Source: CBDIDH01 sp965277595 (GTDB taxonomy: Bacteria; Planctomycetota; Planctomycetia; Isosphaerales; Isosphaeraceae). Taken from it: a DNA stretch of 64,000 nt. Location of the stretch: assembly GCA_965277595.1 (NCBI GenBank), contig CBDIDH010000002.1, positions 4,154,001 to 4,218,000 of the forward strand, in the 5' to 3' direction. The first letter of the stretch is position 1, and every line of letters starts with the position of its first letter. Shown here in pieces: positions 11,075 to 21,799 of this stretch. The position numbers and the translations under genes are program-made. The notes below the pieces were generated by a model, which saw only the letters and a list, made by a program, of their open reading frames with translations, was not told the DNA's origin and searched no databases.

Positions 11075-12169
11075 ATGCGTCATACCCTCGTCGCGGCCGG
11101 CCTGATTCTCTTCAGCTTCCTGGCCACCTACTTCGCCGTGAGCCGGGCCCGGCGGCCGGACCCGGTGCCGCCTGCCCCGAGGTCCGGGGCGTCCGCTGCC
11201 GGAAGACCCGCCGCGGAGGCGTCCCCGGGCATGGCCTGGGTCCCCGGCGGTGAGTTCACAATGGGGACCGACGACCCGGAAGCCGCCCCCGCCGAGCGCC
11301 CGGCCCACCGGGTCCGCGTCGACGGCTTCTGGATGGACGTGACCGAGGTCACCAACGCCCGGTTCCGGCGGTTCGTCGAGGCGACCGGCTACACGACCAC
11401 GGCGGAGCGCCCCGTCGACTGGGAGCAACTCCGCAAGGAGCTACCGCCCGGGACGCCGAAACCACCCGACGACCGCCTCGGCCCCGGGTCGCTCGTCTTC
11501 GTCGCACCCGCTCATCCGGTCCCGCTCAACGATCAGACGGCGTGGTGGCGGTGGGTCCCGGGCGCGAGCTGGCGACACCCCGAAGGCCCTGATGGCACGA
11601 TCAACGTCGAGGACGATCACCCCGTCGTCCACGTCTCGTGGGACGACGCCCTCGCCTTCGCGAGTTGGGCCGGCAAGCGGCTCCCGACCGAGGCCGAGTG
11701 GGAGTTCGCCGCCCGTGGGGGCCTGGACGCCCGGAAATACGCCTGGGGTGACGTCTTTCAGCCCGGTTCAAAACCGCTCGCCAACACCTGGCAGGGGCAC
11801 TTCCCGGACGCGAACACATGCGACGACGGTTTCCCCCGGACCGCCCCCGTGCGGGCGTTCCCGCCCAACCCCTACGGCCTCCACGACCTGATCGGCAACG
11901 TCTGGGAGTGGTGCGCCGACCGGTACCGGCCCGACGCCTACCGACTGTCCAAGGCCGGGGGCGTCGCCCTTAACCCCGCGGGGCCGGACGCCGGCTTCGA
12001 CCCGAACGAACCGTACCAGCCGAAGCGGGTGACGCGCGGCGGCTCGTTCCTGTGCGGCCCGGACTACTGCTCGAACTACCGCCCAGGCGCCCGCCGCGGG
12101 ACGGCCGTCGATTCCGGCATGTCACACCTCGGGTTCCGCTGCGTCGTCTCACGCGCCGGCAGACCTTGA
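11075..12169 (+). CDS. Formylglycine-generating enzyme (FGE/SUMF1-type sulfatase activator)
   Basis: 364 residues. The ATG at 11075 is preferred to an upstream TTG because it has AAGG upstream and opens the signal/anchor MRHTLVAAGLILFSFLATYF. FGE-sulfatase domain motifs are GMAWVPGGEFTMGTDD at the start, HPVVHVSWDDALAFASWAGK, RLPTEAEWEFAARGG, NVWEWCADRY and RGGSFLCGPDYCSNYRPGAR. The pair Cys327/Cys332 matches the two catalytic cysteines of true FGEs, so this is likely an active oxidase that turns the sulfatase Cys into formylglycine, unlike the many Cys-less relatives. It lies between two sulfatase genes and is export-targeted, which suggests maturation outside the cytoplasm (inference). Confidence 0.93.
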   Translation: MRHTLVAAGLILFSFLATYFAVSRARRPDPVPPAPRSGASAAGRPAAEASPGMAWVPGGEFTMGTDDPEAAPAERPAHRVRVDGFWMDVTEVTNARFRRFVEATGYTTTAERPVDWEQLRKELPPGTPKPPDDRLGPGSLVFVAPAHPVPLNDQTAWWRWVPGASWRHPEGPDGTINVEDDHPVVHVSWDDALAFASWAGKRLPTEAEWEFAARGGLDARKYAWGDVFQPGSKPLANTWQGHFPDANTCDDGFPRTAPVRAFPPNPYGLHDLIGNVWEWCADRYRPDAYRLSKAGGVALNPAGPDAGFDPNEPYQPKRVTRGGSFLCGPDYCSNYRPGARRGTAVDSGMSHLGFRCVVSRAGRP

Positions 12170-12228
12170 TGCCGTCCGTCATCAGGTCGAGGCGGCTCCC
12201 CCTCTTCTCGAACAGGAGCATCGGCACG

Positions 12229-14667
12229 ATGCGCGCGACGTCTCGTCCCATCGTTGCGTTAACCCTTGGCGGCTTGCTCGGTTGGCTGAAGGTCGGCCTG
12301 CGAGCGGCCGAAGCGGCGGAACCTGCCGCGACCCGGCAACCCGCCGACGCCGTGACTGTCCCCTTCCGGAGACCGCTCGGGACGCGGGAAGTCCTGCCGT
12401 TCCCACCGACCCCGTCGGCCAGCATCGCCGGCCGCACGATGCAGGAGTCGGTCTACCATCGCCGCGTCGAGCCGCGGCAACTGCCGGCGGACGCGCCCAA
12501 CATCCTCATCGTTCTCATCGACGACGCCGGCCCCGGCCTTCCGAGCACCTACGAGGGGAGGTCCGCACGCCGACCCTCGATCGCATCGCCAAAGGGGGTG
12601 TCTCCTACACCCGGTTCCACACCACGGCCATGTGCTTCCCCGACCCGGGCGGCGCTGCTGACGGGGCGGAACCATCACAGGGTCGGCAACGGCCAGATCG
12701 CGGAGCTGGCGAACGACTGGGACGGCTACTCGGGGACGATCCCGAAGTCCAGCGCCACCTGCGCCGAGGTGCTGCGGAACTGCGGATACAGGACCGCCGC
12801 CTTCGGCAAGTGGCACAACACGCCCGCCGACCAGACAACCGCAGCGGGCCCCTTCGATTCCTGACCGGACGGCTACGGCTTCAAGTATTTCTACGGGTTT
12901 CTCGCGAGCTAAGCCTCGCAATACGAACCGAACCTCGTGCGGAATACCACCGTCGTCCCGCCGCCGAGGACGCCGGAGCAAGGCTATCACCTGACCGAAG
13001 ACCTCGCCGACGACGCCATCGGCTGGCTCCGCAGGCACAAGACGTTCGAGCCCGACAAGCCGTTATTCATGTACTGGGCCAGCGGCGCGATCCACGGACC
13101 CCACCACATCATGAAGAAATGGGCCGACAGGTATAAGGGCAAGTTTGACGACGGTTGGGACAACTACCGGGAGCGCGTCTTCCGGCGCGCCAGGGAAGCG
13201 GGATGGATTCCCGCGAACCCCCGGCTGACACCGCGGCCCGAGTCGTTGGCCTCCTGTGAGAGCATCCCCGAGGACGAGAAGCCCTTCCAGCGCCGCCTGA
13301 TGGAGGTAGCCGCCGGATTCGTCGAGCACGCCGACCACCACGTCGGCCGGCTCGTCGACGAGGTCGAGCGCCTCGGCTACGGCGACAACACCCTGATCTT
13401 CTACATCTGGGGGGACAACGGCTCCTCGTCGGAAGGCCAGAACGGCACCATCAGCGAGCTACTCGCACAGAACGGCATCCCCACCACCGTCCCGATGCAC
13501 ATCAGGGCACTCGATCAGCTCGGCGGGCTCGACGTGCTCGGTTCGCCCAGGACCGACAACCAGTATCACGCCGGCTGGGCCTGGGCCGGCAGCACGCCCT
13601 ACAAGGGGACCAAGCTCCTCGCCTCCCACTTCGGCGGCACCCGCAACCCGTTGGCCCGCCAAGATCAAGCCCGACGCGAAGCCCCGCGCGCAGTTCCATC
13701 ACGTGAACGACGTGGTCCCGACCCTCTACGAGGTCGTCGGCATCACGCCGCCCCGCGTGGTCAACGGCATCCCACAAGACCCGATCGACGGTACCAGCTT
13801 CGCCTACACCCTCAACAACGCGACCGCCAGGGGCCGCAAGCTCACCCAGTATTTCGAGATCATGGGCAGCCGCGCCCTCTACCACGACGGCTGGATGGCT
13901 TCCGCCTTCGGGCCGCGAGTCTCGTGGCTCCCCATCGCCCCACGCGGCATACGCGAGTGGACGCCCGACGACGACCGTTGGGAACTCTATAACCTCGACC
14001 TGGATTGGTCCCAGGCCGACGACCTCGCCGTCAAGATGCCGGAGAAGCTCGCCCGGATGAAGGAGATGTATGCCATCAAGGTCGCGAGGAACAACGTCCT
14101 GCCCACCGGCGGCGGCCTCTGGGTTGTCGCGTTGCACCCGAGCTACAAATCTCCACCCCCTACAAGGAGTGGACCTTCTCGGGTGACATCACGCGGATGC
14201 CGGAGTTCTGCGCGCCGGCCCTCGGCAACACGGACAACCTCGTCACCATCGACGCAAAGATCCCGGCCGGCGCGAACGGCGTGCTCTACGCCCTCGGTGG
14301 CTTCTCCGGCGGCCTTTCCTTCTACGTGAAGGACGGCACCCTCTGCTACGAATACAACCTCTTCGAGATCCAGCGCACGAGAATCCGCGCCCCCGAGAAG
14401 CTCCCCGCCGGCAAGACGAGGATCGAGGTCGAGACGGCGTATTCCGAGCCGAAGCCCGCCGGGCCGCTGAGGGTGACCATGAAGGTCGACGGCAAGGCGG
14501 TCGCTGAAGTCGTCGTGCCCGTCAGCGCGCCGTTGCTCTTCACCGCCAACGACCGCCTCGACATCGGCATCGATCTCGGCTCGCCGGTCTCGCCGGATTA
14601 CTTCGAAGAGGCGCCGTTCCTCTTCAACGGCACGATCGAAGAGGTGCGCGTCAAGTACAGGAAGTAA
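12229..14667 (+). pseudogene. Second arylsulfatase, multiply broken
   Basis: A recognisable sulfatase can be followed from the ATG at 12229 (AGGAG upstream, signal peptide, PNILIVLIDDAGPGLPST) to the stop at 14667 only by changing frame several times. A lost G near 12555-12560 is compensated by an extra T near 12636, in the active-site segment that would otherwise read MCSPTRAALLTGRNHH. In-frame stops follow: TGA at 12862-12864 (where relatives have WPxGYGF) and TAA at 12910-12912. A deletion of about 11 bases lies near 13652 (before WPAKIKPDAK), and a lost G near 14130 comes before ISTPYKEW. The C-terminal part is lectin/concanavalin-like. It follows FGE directly, so it was probably its client. 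Several independent lesions make true decay more likely than sequence error. Confidence 0.85.
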
Positions 14668-14696
14668 CGGCTATCGATTTCCGGACCCGACCCGTC

Positions 14697-16121
14697 TCAA
14701 CGTCCCGGCGGTTCGTTCCCCTCGGCCGGGGCGGCGGCGGTCTGGACGGCAGGGTCGGCCGGGGCCGCGGCGGCCTGGGCGTCCGGGCCCGGGAACGGTC
14801 CCGTCTTCCGCATGCCTCCGAACCGAACGTTCAGCCCGGCGATGATCGAGTCGACCTGCACGTCCTCCCGGATCGAGGTGCCGGGGACCTGGGCGATCGG
14901 CCCGCTCATGGCATTGCGGAACTGGTGAGTGTAGGCCAGCGAGAAGGTGATGTCGTCGGTGACCCGGGACGAGGAGCCGAAGGTGAGCATGTGTTGGGTA
15001 ATGGCCGGCAGCTCGACGTTGAGCAGGGTTTTGCCCGACGGCGCCGGGTCAGTGTTGAACAGGTAGCCCGCGCGGAGTGTTAGCTTGTCGGTCGCCTGGT
15101 ACTGGCCGCCGATCGCCACGGCGAAGACGCTCGACCAGCCCAGGCCGTTGCCTTTCGGCGGCGCCGCGGTGCCGAACAGGTCGGTGTTGGCATAGTCGAG
15201 GTAACGTAGGTCCATGTCGATCAGGGTCCGCTCGAACCCCTTGTAGGCCGCGCCCCAGGAGATGATCTCCGGCAGGCTCGCCTGCACCCCGATCCGGTCC
15301 GGCGCCCCGGTGGCCCTGGCCGAGTTGAACCCCCAACGCTCCTGCCAGATCGGGCTCTTGTACGAGAACCCGAGGTTTCAGTCCTCGTTCATCTCGTAAT
15401 ACAGCCCGACCTGGAACCCGGCGCCCCAAAACGGCCTCTGCTGGTAGGCCGCGGGGAACGTGGGGTAGCCGCCCTTGAGGAACCGGTTGACCGGCGAAGC
15501 GAAGACCGCCGGGGCAGTACTCAGGGTCTCGACCGCGATCAAGGGCCCGGCGGCGACCGCCAGCCGGTCGGTCACCTGACGCGAGGCGATGACCGAGGAC
15601 AACCCGACCACCAGGTTGCTGTAGATCGGGCCGAGCCCGAACGAACGCGGGGGGTCGTGAGGGCTGACGACCGGGTTCGACGAGCTGCCGGGGAAGTTGA
15701 CGCCGCCGCCGGCCAGGTATTGCATCCCGAGGGCGAACGTCCAGGGCGAGTCGTCGCTGAGCCGGAAGGAGATGATCGCCGTCGGCACGGCCCCCACGCC
15801 GCTGTCGCTACGGCTCGTCCCGTATCGACTCGTCGGCGGATAGAAACCGCCGACCGACCCCGCCGGCAGGCACGATTCGAGGTGGATGCTCGGGAGCACG
15901 AACTGGGAGCTGAGCAGCATCTCGGAACGCGGCAGGCCGCTGATGATCGCCGGGTTCCAGTAACTGCCGCCGACGTCCACCGCCGCCGCCGTCGAGGCCC
16001 CCGCCATCGACAGGTTGATCGGCCCGGCACCGGGCAGCACCAACCCCTGCCCGGACGCCGCGGTGGAAAACGAGAGGACCGACAGGAGGACAAAGGAGCC
16101 GATCCGGCGTCTGATCCACAT
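14697..16121 (-). pseudogene. FadL/OmpP1-type outer-membrane channel, one in-frame TGA
   Basis: The ATG at 16121 follows GAGGTGG and a signal peptide that ends near AASGQG. The N-terminal part is typical of the FadL hydrophobic-compound channel family (LVLPGAGPINLSMAGASTAA, GGSYWNPAIISGLP). The frame is cut by a TGA at 15378-15380 in the segment YEMNED*NLGFSYKSP, where beta-barrel relatives carry Trp. It then continues uninterrupted to the stop at 14697 with further strands (DLRYLDYANTDLFG, LRAGYLFNTDPAPS, SLAYTHQF). It is convergent with the sulfatase remnant. The family takes up hydrophobic substrates across the outer membrane, so it could have delivered aryl sulfates (inference). Confidence 0.82.
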
Positions 16122-17756
16122 TGTCCACCTCAAGGCTCACGAGATCCGGAGACATCTTCAGTAGGATCGGATCTTCAAGGTGTGAGCTTGAGCCGAGAAT
16201 CGTTACAAAACGCAAGGTTTGCCAGCGACAGCTCCGGTTACAAATCCAGCAAGCATGCATTCCCTTTACTGCTCCCAATACCTTCGCCCTCGACGGGGGG
16301 CAGTGGTCAAGCAATCCGGCTTGACCATTGCCAACGACTCCCAGAAACCCGCCACCGGCCTCTTACGTGGCCGGAAACAGTCTAGTCGTCGCATCGTAGA
16401 GACCGGCCTGGACTCGTCCTCCTTCCCCCTGGCCGGACTCCGACTCGTCCCCTGGGATGAGTTCGACCGGCCTTCGCCCTGTGACACTTTCGCATGATCC
16501 AGGTGTCGAGACTTCCCCACGACCTGAAACGGATTTGAAACAATACGGCCCATAACGAGCCCACACGGCCGGTACGCGAGTCCCCCATGAGAAATGCGGA
16601 AGTCGTTACGACGGCAAGGTTTCCTCGCCAATTTCCATGCGGCATTCCGCCGTTCCCATGCCGTACAACTACCTTCAGGTCCTAGAGCGTCTGCCATGTC
16701 GACGAAGCACGGTTTTCGGCGCCCGTCGCCATCAATCATGGTGGCGTGAGACAGGCTTTGGGGCGTTCACACATCCGATGAAGGTCTGCCCGGATCGCTT
16801 CGAGCGTTCGCCGAGTCGGTGAGTACGGTATCGCCGAGAAGTTGTCCTCGGGGTATCAGTTAACGGCCGTCGCGGGCGCGATATTGGGCGGTTGGCTGGG
16901 CTCATTGGCTTCTAGACTCGTGACCGTTCACTAATGTCATGAGTCGACGCGCCATCATGCAATCAACTGTGCGTCGAGTCGTCGGCAACTGGGCGCACCG
17001 GAACGATGCCCGCCCCCGAAGGGACGCGCAGACCTCACAGCCCGGAGCACCTGATTCCCGGTCCGCTGCTCTTGGAACTGCGGACAACTCTTGTACTTGG
17101 GAGCAAAGTCTTTTCGTTTGCTCTCAGCTCTTACTTCGCGGTCTCGTCAGAAAAGTGGTCAGACCAAGCATCTCGACCAGCGGAATTATCCCTCCGCAAG
17201 TCGGCGATCGTAAACACAGTTCGATTCAGAAGTTAAGGTTCGGAGCACTGTCAGCTTGTACCAAGGCTTGTCCCTGCGACCGATGTTCTCGGGCCACCCG
17301 CCGTCCCTCGGCGCGGCGGAGTTCGATTCCCCCGGACTTCCGCCCCACGGCCCGGGTCAGGACAGCACGTTCACGATGTGCGAAGGCGGCGCCGCCCCGT
17401 CCACGAGCCCAACCCGGTACGGCGACACCCCGACCCGCCTCATCTCGCCCGGCCGATTCCGACCGGTTGCATCCGCCAGTGCCCCCGCCTGACGTGGGCC
17501 GGCTGACGCCAGTACCCCTGCAACGGGCCGCGGGCGCTCCCGCGACTCGCCCTCACGATCAGGTCCACGTCCCGGATCACGACCTCGCGGGCCTCCCGCG
17601 ACGCCAGCTTGGCCATCAGCCCGTCGAGCGCCGACCGCCTCCGGCGGCGTTCCGCCCAGGGGCCCATCGGGCGGACCTGCACCCCCTTCTCCGCGGCGAA
17701 GAGCCCCAGGTTCAGCGAGACCCGGGCGATCGTCGAGCGGAGGTCCTCGTCCGCGG
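16122..17756. other. Long stretch without a recognisable gene
   Basis: About 1.6 kb between the FadL remnant and the helicase debris. Open frames on both strands lack plausible starts, codon bias or familiar motifs. The base composition is lower in GC and uneven compared with the left flank, as expected for old transposon or gene debris. No inverted-repeat pair, tRNA or CRISPR-like spacing was seen. Confidence 0.5.
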
Positions 17757-17852
17757 CGGTCCAGGTAGCAGGCACTCGAGCCGCTTCCACTGGGTGCGAG
17801 TCAGGTCGTGGGGATATCGCTTGAGTATAGTCCCGGAGTGTTTGGCTTTCAT
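17757..17852 (-). pseudogene. N-terminal fragment of an IS5-like transposase
   Basis: A stretch of about 32 codons reads KRYPHDLTRTQWKRLECLLP, which matches the usual N-terminus of IS5-family transposases (RYPxDLTDxQWxxIxPLLP). The frame then leaves the family at once, so only a remnant is left. It lies just upstream of the helicase tail remnant and adds to the debris in this region. Confidence 0.55.
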
Positions 17853-17922
17853 GCCGGATGATAGGGCCGAACTGGTTTTTCGTACACACTTTGAGGTTGA
17901 GGGCGACGTGCCGGAGAAGGCT

Positions 17923-19658
17923 TCAAGCAACCCCCGTGAGACGACGCCGGGAAGGCCCTCGCGATGTGGCGGCATCCGGGCCGAAAATGTCCTGGTGTCC
18001 GCTCTCCTCGAAGATAAGCTCGACCGAGGGGTAGAACGCGTAATTCCCCTCACCCCGTTTGGCTATCCGCATGCGGTCGATCTTGATCCCTTCCTTGCGG
18101 GCTGATGGGTCCTTCGAGCGGGTAGATGGTAGCTGACCCGGACGGTACCGTTCCTCGCACCCGCGTGCCCAGGACTCGGCTTCTGCCTGGCGGCTTGCGA
18201 CATCGAATACCCCGCTGTGGCCCGCGGCCTCGAAGATCTGCTCCACCGCGGGGCGGAATACGCACGACCCCTTCCCTCTCTTCGCGTCCCGCATCGAGGC
18301 GATCTTCTTGGCGTCGGTACGGGCATCAGGATTCGCCGAGGCCGTGCTCGGGAGGCATCCCGGGGCGTAACGCCTCGCACATGCTTTCGCCCAGGATTCT
18401 GCATCCTCTCGAGCCCTGATCACCCTTGGCTGAGTCGGCTCGAAGACGCCGCGGTGTCCCGCCGCCTCGAAGATCTCCTCCACGGTCGGGTAGAAGACGC
18501 ACGAATTCTTGGACTCTCTCGCGTCCTTGAGTGAGGCGATCCTCATGGCGTCCTTGCGGGCGATCGGATCGTGGGATGACAGGGAAGCCAGGAATCTGGA
18601 GGCATACCGGCTCACGAGGTCACGCGCCCACGCCTCCGCCTCAGCCTCAGCCTGCCGGACGTTCACGTCGAAGACGCCGGAGTGGCCCGCGGCCTTGAAG
18701 ATCTCCTCCACTGTCGGGTAATAGATCTTGCTTCCTTTACCTTAGCTTGGCGCGACGGAGGCCGATGATCTTCATGCCGTCCTTCCGGCGGAGTGGGTCC
18801 GGCGAGGAAGACGAGGGCAACTCCCCCGGGGCGCACCTCGCCACGCATTCCCGCGCCCAACGCTCGGCCCGTGCCTGCCCAGCCTGTCCGATCATGCCAC
18901 GGAGTTCGGCGAACGTCTCGAGACCGCAGACCCCGGCGGTGAAGAGCTGGAACGAATCGAGCCAGTCCGCCGCCCAGACCTTGTCGAAGCCCTCCGCGAT
19001 CAGCAAATCCACGTCGAGCCCGGGGTCCCGCGATCGCCTCTAGAGGAGGACGATCTGGGTCGCGAGGGCGACGAGATTCTCTTCACCGACGACCTCATGG
19101 GCCCCCCGATCCGTCAAGGCTTCTATCAGGACGTCCTTCGCCGTCATCCAATCCAACTCGCGGTCCTCCGCGACATGACGCAGGATCCTCTCGGTAGCTT
19201 CCCGGAGGAGACCGGCCGCAGCCTGGGCGTCGAAGCACCCGAGCGGGTCGACGGGCCGGTCCCGACGCCCACCCTCTCTCGCCCCGCCATCGGTTCGCCT
19301 TCCCGGGACCACCCGGATGGGGTTGAGCGCGTTGTGAAGGATGAGCGAGCCGTGGAAGTGGGCGAAGAGACGCGAGCAGGCCTCGCGTTGACGGTCTTCC
19401 CCGAAACCGGGCAGGGTGGGGAGGAAACTGAAGTAATGGACGCGGTGCTTTCCGGTGTGATCCCGCACCAGCAGCCCGAATTTCTGATTTCTTTCCTGGT
19501 CCGAGCCGCCGGGGATGAGGTCGAGGCACCGCGAGGCCTGGACCCAGTCGGCGCCTTCCTTGAGCATACCGACGGTCAGGATCGTCGAGATACGGTGCCC
19601 CTCGCCCACGATCGGGCCGACCTTCGCGTCGCGGTCCGTCTCGTCGGTCAGGTCCTAG
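17923..19658 (-). pseudogene. C-terminal part of a superfamily-2 helicase with tail repeats, truncated and broken
   Basis: Read on the minus strand from the IS edge at 19658. DETDRDAKVGPIVGEGHRIS is followed by LTVGMLKEGADWVQASRCLDL (helicase motif V-like) and SDQERNQKFGLLVRD (motif VI-like QxxGRxxR, degenerate). The frame meets a TAG at 19040-19042 after VLL and then continues in the same frame (LDVDLLIAEGFDKVWAADW). It is lost again near 18740 by a one-base insertion and resumes to the end at 17923. The ATPase half is missing: sequence beyond the IS belongs to an unrelated + strand gene. DEAD/DEAH-type helicases with long repeated tails occur in planctomycete accessory DNA. Non-functional as read. 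Confidence 0.7.
17980..18868 (-). repeat. Four tandem ~74-residue repeats in the helicase tail
   Basis: Four units run in series, each built as AExWAxxxxxRYAPGxLPSxxSxDPxAR, then KIxxMRxAKRGKGS, then FYPxVEEIFEAAGHxGVFD. The units are diverged (clearly related, not identical), with charged N-terminal helices and a GH-xx-F end. They resemble in layout the helicase-associated repeats that follow some SF2 helicases, but the family cannot be named from the sequence alone. The frameshift near 18740 lies inside the first unit. Confidence 0.75.
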
Positions 19659-20530
19659 GCCGTGTAGACAAATCCCGGGTGATCTGAGCAGGATAGGCAA
19701 GGTTTCTCACGAAGTTTCGCAACCGGAGTGCTGCCGATGCGCCGCCACGAGATCAGGGATGAGGATTGGGAACGCATCAAAGATATGCTTCCCGGCCAAC
19801 TCGGCGACCCCGGCGTGACAGCAAAGGACAACCGCCTTTTTGTCAACGCCGTCCTCTGGATCGCCAAGACCGGGGCCCCTTGGCGCGACCTGCCCGAGCG
19901 GTTCGGTCCCTGGGGCTCGGTCTGGAAGCGGTTCGATCGGTGGTCCAAAAAGGAGGTCTGGAAGCGGGTCTTCGAGGAACTGCAAGACCCCGACTTGGAG
20001 TGGATCATCATCGACAGCACCGTGGTTCGGGCGCACCAACATGCCGCCGGGGCCGAAAAAAAGGGGTAGATGATGATCAGGCGTTGGGCCGCTCGCGGGG
20101 CGGGTTTTCCACCAAGATTCACATCGCCGTCGACGCGCTGGGCAACCCGGTCGAGTTCATCCTGACGGCGGGCCAGGAGGCGGACGTCACGCAGGCCGAA
20201 CCGCTGATCCGGGGGAATAAGGCGGATGCGTACATCGTGGACAAGGCCTACGACAGTGACGCGGTCGTGGCGGCGGCGAAGCGACAGGGGGCCGAGGCCG
20301 TGGTCCCGTCGAAGAAGAACCGGAAAGTGGCGCGTGATTATGACAAGCATGGGTACAAGGAACGGAAGAAGGTCGAGTGGTTTATCAACCTGATCAAGCA
20401 GTACCGGCGGGTCGCGACCCGGTACGAGAAGACAGCCCGCAACTTCCTTGGATTTGTTCATGTGGCGTCGATCATGGTCCTGTTGCGATAGCCTAACCGA
20501 CGCATATTGCCCAGAATTTGTCTATACGGC
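19659..20530 (+). mobile_element. IS5-family (IS427-like) insertion sequence, 872 bp
   Basis: The left end GCCGTGTAGACAAATCCCGG and the right end (reverse complement GCCGTATAGACAAATTCTGG) form imperfect terminal inverted repeats of about 20 bp. CTAG flanks both ends (19655-19658 and 20531-20534), a plausible target duplication. The element holds one transposase gene read through a frameshift. Size and organisation fit the IS427 group. It sits on the truncated end of a helicase gene (left) and 21 bp upstream of the DUF6398 gene (right). Confidence 0.88.
19737..20491 (+). CDS. IS5-family DDE transposase made by -1 frameshift
   Basis: Starts at ATG 19737 (GGAG upstream), MRRHEIRDEDWERIKDMLPG. 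The first frame ends in EKKG-stop at 20067-20069. A heptamer A_AAA_AAG at 20057-20063, in the zero frame, allows -1 slippage. The second frame then gives DDQALGRSRGGFSTKIHIAVDA and continues to 20491. DDE residues: Asp in IIDSTVVRAHQH (first frame), Asp in KIHIAVDALG and Glu in KKVEWFINLIKQY (second frame). Programmed frameshifting at an A-rich heptamer is well known for this group. Probably intact. Confidence 0.88.
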
Positions 20531-20551
20531 CTAGGTTGGAGGTGCGACCCC

Positions 20552-21100
20552 ATGGCGAGGAAGAAGCCAGAACCGGGTGATGAGCCCACGGTCCCGGCGA
20601 CGGCCCGGCCCGCCTATGACGCCATCGTGGCCTTGACGGATGCCTTCTGCCGGGAGAACCTGAACGGGGAGTACGAGGTTCTGTGTCGGAAGCTCGCCGG
20701 AGCACTGGCCCGCAAGCGACCCTCCCCCTTGCTCGGCGGCAAGCCGACGACCTGGGCCTGCGGGGTCGTCCGCACGATCGGCTGGGTGAACTTCCTGGAC
20801 GACCGTGGCCAGAAGCCCCACATGAAGCTGACGGCCATTGACAAGGCGTTCGGCGTCGGAGAATCGACAGGCCAGGGCAAATCGATGCTGATTCGCAAGA
20901 TACTCAAGATCAGGCCCATGGACCCCGCCTGGTCGCTTCGCAGTCAGATGGACCGTAACCCGATGGCCTGGATGATCCAGATGAACGGGTTCCTGGTGGA
21001 CGCACGGATTCTGAAGCGGGAGTATCAGGAGGAGGCGTTTCGGAAAGGGTTGATCCCGTACATCCCCGGCGAACGGGCGGGCTCGCCCGCCGAGGAGTGA
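20552..21100 (+). CDS. DUF6398-type protein
   Basis: 182 residues from the ATG at 20552 (GGAGGTG upstream). Distinctive blocks: LTDAFCRENLNGEYEVLCRK, LARKRPSPLLGGKPTTWACG, VVRTIGWVNFLDD, FGVGESTGQGKSMLIRKILK and KREYQEEAFRKGLIPYIPGE, which match my memory of the DUF6398 family (function unknown). The middle part has a helix-turn-helix-like look (FGVGESTGQGKS). It heads an apparent four-gene operon. The IS element ends 21 bp upstream, so the native promoter has probably been displaced. Confidence 0.7.
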   Translation: MARKKPEPGDEPTVPATARPAYDAIVALTDAFCRENLNGEYEVLCRKLAGALARKRPSPLLGGKPTTWACGVVRTIGWVNFLDDRGQKPHMKLTAIDKAFGVGESTGQGKSMLIRKILKIRPMDPAWSLRSQMDRNPMAWMIQMNGFLVDARILKREYQEEAFRKGLIPYIPGERAGSPAEE

Positions 21101-21103
21101 GCC

Positions 21104-21784
21104 ATGGTCGGCACGAAGGGCGAATCGGTCTTCCCTCGCTTCGAGCCGGGGGCCAAGGTCCGGGTCAACCTTGGCGTCCGTGACCCCGACTTCGCCGACA
21201 TCCCCCTGGGCGGCTGGGCGGGGACTGTCAAGGAGGTCGAGCGCTCAAAGGGCGAGACCACGTACCTGATCGCATGGGACCGGAGGACCATCGAAGGCAT
21301 GCACCCGGTCTACATGAAGCGGTGCGAGCGGGACGGCCTGGAACTGGAGTCGATGTGGCTGGGGGACGAGGACCTCGAACCCGACGACGGCACCCACGTA
21401 CCCATCGAGCGGCCGACGGTGATCGTCACGAAGCCGTTGTCCGAGAAGGACCAGGACGATCGGGTGCGGATGGCCCTCGACCTGACCCACGACGACCCGC
21501 TCCCCGACGTCACCCGGAAGACGTTGCTCGCCTACTACCGACACCTGAAGGACAACCTGAAGCTCCCGTTCAAGTCACGGTCCGATGGCGACGGCTCGTC
21601 GCTGATCGTCCACCGGCTTCCCGACCCCAAGGAATACGACCTGGACGAGGAGGTAGGGTTGCTCTGCGAGGCCCGGAGCCGTGAGGGGTCGTTCGACGTT
21701 CCGCTGTCCGAACTCGGCGAGACCGGCTCCGGCAACCGAAAGCTGGTCGGGGATTATGGCTACTGGTTCGGGAACTATGGCTGA
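21104..21784 (+). CDS. Hypothetical protein with SH3-like N-terminal part
   Basis: 226 residues. The ATG lies 3 bp after the previous stop, with GAGGAG in the end of that gene. The N-terminal 80 residues (FEPGAKVRVNLGVRDPDFAD, IPLGGWAGTVKEVER, TYLIAWDRRTIEGMHP) look like a small beta-barrel of the KOW/SH3 kind. The rest is acidic, with HVPIERPTVIVTKPL and a C-terminal GDYGYWFGNYG. No catalytic motif is visible. Function unknown. Confidence 0.65.
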   Translation: MVGTKGESVFPRFEPGAKVRVNLGVRDPDFADIPLGGWAGTVKEVERSKGETTYLIAWDRRTIEGMHPVYMKRCERDGLELESMWLGDEDLEPDDGTHVPIERPTVIVTKPLSEKDQDDRVRMALDLTHDDPLPDVTRKTLLAYYRHLKDNLKLPFKSRSDGDGSSLIVHRLPDPKEYDLDEEVGLLCEARSREGSFDVPLSELGETGSGNRKLVGDYGYWFGNYG

Positions 21785-21799
21785 AGCCGAGGGGACACG

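Noticed and set aside
16939..18105. Open frame of 388 codons on the + strand
   Set aside because: It runs antisense to the helicase tail and transposase remnant, has Arg/Pro/Ser-rich composition and no motif.
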